This document shows, piece after piece, positions 37,645 through 44,176 of a DNA stretch of 44,176 bases. The stretch spans positions 1 to 44,176 of the forward strand of contig MEPB01000110.1 in the NCBI GenBank assembly GCA_001769385.1. The letters are read 5' to 3'. Both the position numbers and the translations under genes were made by a program. The notes under the pieces are model-generated. The model did no database searches. It was not told the DNA's origin and worked only from the letters and a program-made list of their open reading frames with translations. The stretch comes from Bacteroidetes bacterium RIFCSPLOWO2_12_FULL_35_15. GTDB taxonomy: Bacteria > Bacteroidota > Bacteroidia > 2-12-FULL-35-15. Each line of letters opens with the position of its first letter. Positions within the stretch are counted from its first letter, which is position 1.

Positions 37645-37735
37645 CGTCATTGCGGACGAGCTTTTCGCGACCGAAGCAATCTCATGTAATTATGTGAGAT
37701 TGCTTTACCTTTCTACGATTGGGTTCGCAATGATG
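37645..37735. repeat. Dispersed palindromic repeat, full copy 3
   Basis: Outer arms CGTCATTGCG (37645-37654) and CGCAATGATG (37726-37735) are complementary with one mismatch. Inner arms GAAGCAATCTCA (37673-37684) and TGAGATTGCTT (37695-37705) are perfect over 11 bp. This is the most complete copy of the element also at 359-413 and 8930-8972. It sits inside the glp operon, just after the glpK stop codon. Confidence 0.8.
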
Positions 37736-37742
37736 TTTATAT

Positions 37743-40059
<2,317 letters not shown>

Positions 40060-40083
40060 ACATTTTAAATTTTAGATTATTAC

Positions 40084-41016
40084 TTATTGTTTTTTGTTAA
40101 ATAAATTAATTGCCCGATCCGGATAATCTGTAATGATTCCATCAACACCTTTACTTACCAGCTTTTTCATATCACTCGTGTCATTTACGGTCCATGGAAT
40201 AAGCAAAATATTTTGTTGATGTAACTCTTTTATCAGGGTATCAGTAATCAACTGAAAATCCGGACTGTATATGGTTGGATAAAAACCTAAATGTTTAATA
40301 TTTATTTTCATTCCGTAAGTATTTTCTACCAAGAGGGAAGTTTTAATTTTTGAATCCATCTTTCGCAGTTCCTGTAACGTTCTTACATCGAAAGACTGAA
40401 TAGTGGTACGATCAAGAAGGTTATATTTTTTTAATTCCGAATAAAGGAGACGGACGAATGTTTTCGGATCGGGGTTAAAAACACCATCCTCTTTGGGATC
40501 GCTCTTTGTTTCGATATTATAGAATATTGGAGACAATTTATTTTCCTTTATATAAGCCTCCACTTTTTTTATTACTTCTGATAATAAAGGCTTATGCTCC
40601 GGTAATTTTTTTTGCGTTAAAAATCGAGGATGAATAAGCATTCCACAATCGTATTGTTCTATTTCTGCATAATTCATTTTATACAGATTGTATTTTTCAT
40701 TCGCATCTTTTTCTACTAACTCGCCATTGGGTTTTGTACAGATCTCCTCCGACATATATGCTTCATGCGATACAACTAACTGAGAGTCTTTGGATACGAT
40801 CACATCCATTTCGATAGTTGTTACGCCTAATTTAACAGCTTCAATAAATGCTGTTACTGTGTTTTCAGGATATAATCCGCGAGCACCTCTGTGGCCTTGA
40901 ATATCAATTTTTACTGATGTTTGGTTATCTGTTTTATAAATAAATGACAAAAGTATCAACGGAATAATTATACCGAAAAAAGAAAAAGGGAGGAGAGTTT
41001 CAATTTTTAGTTTCAT
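40084..41016 (-). CDS. Glycerophosphodiester phosphodiesterase
   Basis: A 310-residue exported or membrane-anchored GDPD enzyme hydrolysing glycerophosphodiesters to glycerol-3-phosphate and an alcohol. An N-terminal hydrophobic segment (about 9-27) suggests a periplasmic location. The TIM-barrel active site starts IQGHRGARGLYPENTVTAF: His42 and Arg43 are catalytic, Glu69 and Asp71 (TIEMDV) bind the metal, and His84 (VVSHEAY) is the second catalytic histidine. IPWTVNDTSDMKKLVSKGVDGIITDYPD near the C-terminus is typical. It is the first gene of the glp operon (24 bp before glpF), so it probably feeds lipid-derived glycerophosphate into the pathway. GlpQ- or UgpQ-like naming is not resolved. 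Confidence 0.93.
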   Translation of the reverse strand: MKLKIETLLPFSFFGIIIPLILLSFIYKTDNQTSVKIDIQGHRGARGLYPENTVTAFIEAVKLGVTTIEMDVIVSKDSQLVVSHEAYMSEEICTKPNGELVEKDANEKYNLYKMNYAEIEQYDCGMLIHPRFLTQKKLPEHKPLLSEVIKKVEAYIKENKLSPIFYNIETKSDPKEDGVFNPDPKTFVRLLYSELKKYNLLDRTTIQSFDVRTLQELRKMDSKIKTSLLVENTYGMKINIKHLGFYPTIYSPDFQLITDTLIKELHQQNILLIPWTVNDTSDMKKLVSKGVDGIITDYPDRAINLFNKKQ

Positions 41017-41289
41017 GAAGTAAATGTAGAAATATTTACAATCTATTCGCTAAAGATTTTTTGTAAGTAAGCAGTAAAAAAATGTTTAAATTGCTGTAAC
41101 AGTGGTTCCTAAAAGAAAGTTTTTAAAAACAATATTTTGGGACTAAATAATTATTATTTGGTCGCTTCTACAATTGGAGTAATTATTAGAATAAGTGGGA
41201 GCAAAAGTCTCCTTCATAACCACACAGACTTATATACAAGGGAGAATTAAAAACAATACTTAATTTTTGAAATTTGTGTCAATCAAATA

Positions 41290-42594
41290 CTATTTGTTCC
41301 TCATAAACACCTGAATGGGAACACCATTAAAATCAAAATTTTCACGCAACCTATTTTCAAGAAAACGAATATATGCTTCGGTAACATATTGCGGAAGATT
41401 GCAATAAAATGCAAACGTAGGAGCGTGTGTCGGCAATTGATTGATGAATTTTATTTTCACATGTTTCCCTTTAATGGCAGCAGGTGGTGAGTGTTGTACA
41501 ATAGGTAACATCACATCATTCAAGTGGCGGGTTTTAATTGTTCGAGTACGATTTTCATTTACTTTTTCAGCAACTTCAATCGCTTTTAAAACTCGTTGTT
41601 TGGTAAGTGCTGACGTAAAAACAATGGGCACATCTTTAAAAGGAGCTAGTTTTTCACGAATTTTTTCTTCGTATTCTTTTGTTGAATTAGTATGTTTTTC
41701 AACCAGATCCCATTTATTTACAAGGATCACAATTCCTTTGCGGTTTTTTTCGGCAAGGTGAAAAATATTGAGATCCTGAGATTCTAATCCCAATGTTGCA
41801 TCCAGCAATAATAAACAAACATCACAATCCTCGATAGCACGTATTGAACGCATCACTGAATAAAACTCCAGATCTTCTTCTACTTTTGATTTTCTGCGAA
41901 TCCCGGCAGTGTCGATCAATAAAAAATCGTGATTAAATGCAGTATATCGTGTATTGATGGAATCACGTGTTGTTCCTGCAATTGAAGTTACAATATTTCT
42001 TTCCTTACCAAGCAAGGCATTTACAAGAGATGATTTACCAACATTTGGGCGACCCACAATTGCAAATTTCGGAATGTTCAATTCTTCTTCTTTTACATCC
42101 GCATCCAGGGCTTTCACCACATCATCCAACAGATCACCGGTACCACTTCCGCTTATTGCAGAAACATTGTATGGATCACCTAAACCCAATGCATAAAACT
42201 CACCGGATAACCCCTGACGAACCTGATTATCGACTTTATTAGAAATAACAAAAACTTTCTTTTTGCCACGTCTTAAAATATTTGCAACCACTTTATCATC
42301 CTCAGTAATTCCTTCAGCAACATCCAAAACAAATAGAATCACATTCGCTTCTTCAATCGCGAGAGTTACCTGTTTACGAATTTCTCCTTCAAACTGATCA
42401 TCCGATCCTTTTACATATCCACCGGTATCGATTACGGTAAATTCCAAACCGTTCCATTCACACTTTCCGTAATGTCTGTCGCGTGTTACACCCGACTCAG
42501 CATCAACTATTGCTTTTCTGCTATCTGTTAATCGATTGAAAAGAGTTGATTTCCCTACATTCGGACGTCCTACTATTGCTACTATATTTGCCAT
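41290..42594 (-). CDS. der: Ribosome-assembly GTPase Der (EngA)
   Basis: A 434-residue protein with two GTPase domains in tandem, needed for 50S ribosomal subunit maturation. Domain 1 has GRPNVGKST (9-17), DTGG (56-59) and NKVD (119-122). Domain 2 has GRPNVGKSS (181-189), DTAG (228-231) and NKWD (293-296). A C-terminal KH-like domain (about 350-434) contacts rRNA. It lies 69 bp downstream of era on the same strand, and an 11-bp hairpin sits between them. Grouping of these two ribosome GTPases fits joint expression. Confidence 0.97.
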   Translation of the reverse strand: MANIVAIVGRPNVGKSTLFNRLTDSRKAIVDAESGVTRDRHYGKCEWNGLEFTVIDTGGYVKGSDDQFEGEIRKQVTLAIEEANVILFVLDVAEGITEDDKVVANILRRGKKKVFVISNKVDNQVRQGLSGEFYALGLGDPYNVSAISGSGTGDLLDDVVKALDADVKEEELNIPKFAIVGRPNVGKSSLVNALLGKERNIVTSIAGTTRDSINTRYTAFNHDFLLIDTAGIRRKSKVEEDLEFYSVMRSIRAIEDCDVCLLLLDATLGLESQDLNIFHLAEKNRKGIVILVNKWDLVEKHTNSTKEYEEKIREKLAPFKDVPIVFTSALTKQRVLKAIEVAEKVNENRTRTIKTRHLNDVMLPIVQHSPPAAIKGKHVKIKFINQLPTHAPTFAFYCNLPQYVTEAYIRFLENRLRENFDFNGVPIQVFMRNK

Positions 42595-42621
42595 GTTAAT
42601 TTGAAAATTTATTGATTTGAA

Positions 42622-42649
42622 AATTTGAAAATTAGTACATTTTCAAATT
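42622..42649. repeat. Hairpin between era and der
   Basis: A perfect 11-bp inverted repeat, AATTTGAAAAT / ATTTTCAAATT (42622-42632, 42639-42649), with loop TAGTAC. It is A+T-only apart from one pair and lacks a U tract, so it is not called a terminator. Confidence 0.55.
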
Positions 42650-42663
42650 AGCGAATTAGCACA

Positions 42664-43545
42664 TTAACTAATGTATCCGAAACGCTTTAATTGATTATCA
42701 CTGTCGCGCCAGTCTTTATTTACTTTTACAAAGAGTTCAAGAAATACTTGTTTCTGTAAAAAAGTTTCCATGTCTTTTCGTGCTTCTACACCCACTTTTT
42801 TCAAAGCTTTTCCTTGATGGCCAATGATGATACCTTTTTGAGAATCACGCACCACTAATATCTCTGCACGTATTTTTATGATCTTTTCTTCTTCTTTAAA
42901 TGATTCAACAACAACTTCTACTGAATAAGGAATTTCCTTTTTGTAGTTCATCAATATTTTTTCACGAATAATTTCGGAAATAAAAAACTTTTCGGGTTTG
43001 TCTGTTAACTCATCTTTACCGTAAAACCCCGGTCCTTCAGGTAACAAAGCTAATATCCGATCAAACACATAATTCACATTGAATTTTTCCAATGCTGAAA
43101 CCGGAATAACTTCAGCATTAGGCACTTCTGCTTTCCAATAGGCTACTTTTTCTTCCAGTTTTTCCTGGGTAGCAAGGTCTATTTTATTTACCAGCAAGAG
43201 CACAGGCACCTTCGCATTCTTGATTTTATGCAAGATCTTCTCATCAATCTTAACATCTTCATAAATATCAGTCACAAAAAGCATGATATCAGCATCAGTA
43301 ATGGCAGTATGAACAAACTCCATCATCGATTCCTGCAATTTATAATTCGGCTTTAAAACTCCCGGGGTGTCAGAATATACAATTTGAAAATCTTCCCCGT
43401 TCACAATTCCCATGATCCGATGACGTGTAGTTTGTGCTTTTGAGGTAATAATAGACAAGCGTTCGCCTACCAATACGTTCATAAGTGTTGATTTACCAAC
43501 GTTTGGACTACCAATAATATTTACAAAACCAGCTTTGTGGGCCAT
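42664..43545 (-). CDS. era: Ribosome-assembly GTPase Era
   Basis: A 293-residue GTPase that binds 16S rRNA near its 3' end and checks 30S maturation. The GTPase domain shows GSPNVGKST (12-20), the switch region TTRHRIMG, SDTPG (58-62) and NKID (120-123). The C-terminal KH domain (about 205-293) carries the RNA-binding loop GIIIGHQGKALK. Length and order are standard. It is the first gene of an era-der pair. On the other side it faces the tRNA locus promoter at 43569-43600, with only about 25 bp between its start and that promoter. Confidence 0.97.
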   Translation of the reverse strand: MAHKAGFVNIIGSPNVGKSTLMNVLVGERLSIITSKAQTTRHRIMGIVNGEDFQIVYSDTPGVLKPNYKLQESMMEFVHTAITDADIMLFVTDIYEDVKIDEKILHKIKNAKVPVLLLVNKIDLATQEKLEEKVAYWKAEVPNAEVIPVSALEKFNVNYVFDRILALLPEGPGFYGKDELTDKPEKFFISEIIREKILMNYKKEIPYSVEVVVESFKEEEKIIKIRAEILVVRDSQKGIIIGHQGKALKKVGVEARKDMETFLQKQVFLELFVKVNKDWRDSDNQLKRFGYIS

Positions 43546-43568
43546 CTAAAAAATGTTAATAAGATTTA

Positions 43569-43600
43569 TTTGGAGTACAAAGAAACAAAATATATCTTTG
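43569..43600 (+). promoter_or_regulatory. Bacteroidota-type promoter of the tRNA-fMet locus
   Basis: TTTG at 43569-43572, 20 bp, then TATCTTTG at 43593-43600 is an excellent match to TTTG-N19/20-TAnnTTTG. The predicted start near 43606 would place both tRNA-like repeats and the real tRNA on one transcript. Confidence 0.7.
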
Positions 43601-43669
43601 CACCGCAATTTAAAAAGCCCTTATTAGGCTTCTCGTTCTTAAAAAAAAGATTCAAATACCAAGATACAA

Positions 43670-43767
43670 TGCGGGGTGGAGCTTTGGTAGCTCGTTGGGC
43701 TCATATTCTTCGAAGAAGAACATCGGGTCGAGTATAAAGATTAAAATTAAAGTTCTTAAAAATATAT
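43670..43767 (+). pseudogene. Degenerate tRNA-fMet copy 1
   Basis: Bases 43670-43703 repeat the 5' half of the tRNA-fMet (acceptor strand, D arm with one base missing, anticodon stem and CAT). Bases 43706-43717 are a palindrome TTCTTCGAAGAA in place of the 3' anticodon stem. CATCGGgTCGAGT (43721-43733) keeps the T arm's first half. The 3' acceptor strand is absent, so it cannot fold as a tRNA. A 34-base spacer follows. Confidence 0.75.
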
Positions 43768-43864
43768 TGCGGGGTGGAGCTTTGGTAGCTCGTTGGGCTC
43801 ATATTCTTCGAAGAAGAACATCGGTTCGAGTATAAAGATTAAAATTAAAGTTCTTAAAATATAT
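43768..43864 (+). pseudogene. Degenerate tRNA-fMet copy 2
   Basis: Almost identical to copy 1 (98-bp period), including the TTCTTCGAAGAA replacement and the loss of the 3' acceptor strand. Differences seen are TTCGAGT instead of GTCGAGT and one A fewer in the spacer. The same spacer directly precedes the intact tRNA. Confidence 0.75.
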
Positions 43865-43937
<73 letters not shown>

Positions 43938-43942
43938 CTAGT

Positions 43943-43978
43943 AGCCGATTCTTCTAAAGAGAATCGGCTTTTTTTTTT
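43943..43978 (+). terminator. Rho-independent terminator after tRNA-fMet
   Basis: The stem AGCCGATTCT / AGAATCGGCT (43943-43952, 43960-43969) is followed by a run of about ten T. It ends the tRNA transcript. Confidence 0.9.
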
Positions 43979-43983
43979 CTGTT

Positions 43984-44176
43984 ATGTATGTAGTTTACAT
44001 TCTTTATTCGTATAAATTTGACACCTCCTATGTTGGATATACCTCCGATTTAATTAACAGAATAAAATCTCATAATGAACTGGGTAAAGGATTTACATAT
44101 CGATATAGGCCATGGATAGTTGCTCATGTAGATTTTTTTGACAATAAGTCTGCCGCTTTAAAAAAAGAAAAATATT
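43984..44176 (+). CDS. GIY-YIG nuclease-family protein, cut by the window end
   Basis: The first 64 codons of a gene running off the window. The start MYVVYILYSYKFDTSYVGYT carries the GIY-YIG pattern as VYI...YVG, then DLINRIKSHN, with Arg26 in the position of the catalytic arginine, and ALKKEKY near the end of the known part. Short stand-alone members of this family (UPF0213-like, about 80-100 residues) are common in Bacteroidota and frequently found next to tRNA genes; their role is not settled. The ATG 43984-43986 is 47 bp after the tRNA and just after its terminator. The glutamate-containing C-terminal part is beyond the window. Confidence 0.8.
   Translation, partial: MYVVYILYSYKFDTSYVGYTSDLINRIKSHNELGKGFTYRYRPWIVAHVDFFDNKSAALKKEKY

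Noticed and set aside
37468-37735. The glpK-glpD repeats as an insertion sequence
   Set aside because: No transposase frame and no clear target duplication; short non-autonomous palindromes only.
41141-41163. Stem GACTAAATAA / TTATTTGGTC as the der terminator
   Set aside because: It is A+T-rich, lacks a U tract on the minus strand and lies about 125 bp after the der stop codon.
43537-43737. 66-codon frame upstream of the tRNA
   Set aside because: It runs through the promoter and into a degenerate tRNA copy; no protein features.

Overview
The window comes from an AT-rich chromosome of a member of the Bacteroidota. The evidence is convergent. Two large secreted proteins carry type IX secretion C-terminal sorting domains, one type A and one type B. 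Promoter-like TAnnTTTG elements precede the initiator tRNA locus, the DUF2795 gene and secA. SecA is about 1,100 residues and ends in a zinc-binding SEC-C tail. A DUF2795 protein and many short intergenic inverted repeats of the kind scattered through Bacteroidota genomes are also present. Nothing identifies a genus.

Layout. 1-2274: a repeat-rich leader, a saccharopine dehydrogenase-family gene and a cluster of inverted repeats. 2275-8232: a secreted metzincin protease; a TPR/SpoIIE phosphatase gene cut in two by one in-frame stop; a GNAT acetyltransferase; a membrane-anchored SRPBCC protein. 8233-8973: a dense array of hairpin modules just downstream of the polyketide synthase. 8974-17382: one 2,802-residue highly reducing type I polyketide synthase (KS-AT-DH-MT-ER-KR-ACP-TE), facing away from a Crp/Fnr regulator at 17781-18491. 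18492-18816: a decayed T9SS tail and a terminator. 18817-22414: B12-dependent ribonucleotide reductase (nrdJ) and a radical SAM protein. 22481-26494: a very large adhesin-like surface protein. 26753-29358: a methyltransferase, an ABC ATPase, a PduO-type cobalamin adenosyltransferase and a DUF2795 protein. 29418-31967: a PepSY-like protein with an OmpR-type two-component pair. 32408-35695: secA. 35794-41016: a glycerol/glycerophosphodiester operon (GDPD, glpF, glpK, glpD). 41290-43545: the ribosome-assembly GTPases der and era. 43546-44176: the initiator tRNA-fMet preceded by two tandem degenerate copies, then the start of a GIY-YIG nuclease gene.

How the genes fit together. The PKS has every domain needed to build, C-methylate, fully reduce and release a chain by itself, so a methyl-branched saturated lipid or acid is the simplest product. 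No phosphopantetheinyl transferase lies in the window. The adenosyltransferase makes the cofactor that NrdJ needs. The glp genes form a complete route from glycerophosphodiesters or glycerol to dihydroxyacetone phosphate. The PepSY-like protein and the two-component pair look like one sensing unit.

The most unusual signals are non-coding. One is the set of three tandem four-hairpin modules (8377-8861) in which all hairpins have three-nucleotide loops. Another is the tandem array of tRNA-fMet-like units (43670-43937) behind one consensus promoter. The third is the single TAA that divides the TPR-SpoIIE gene. Nothing here was searched against databases; all family assignments rest on motifs read from the sequence.
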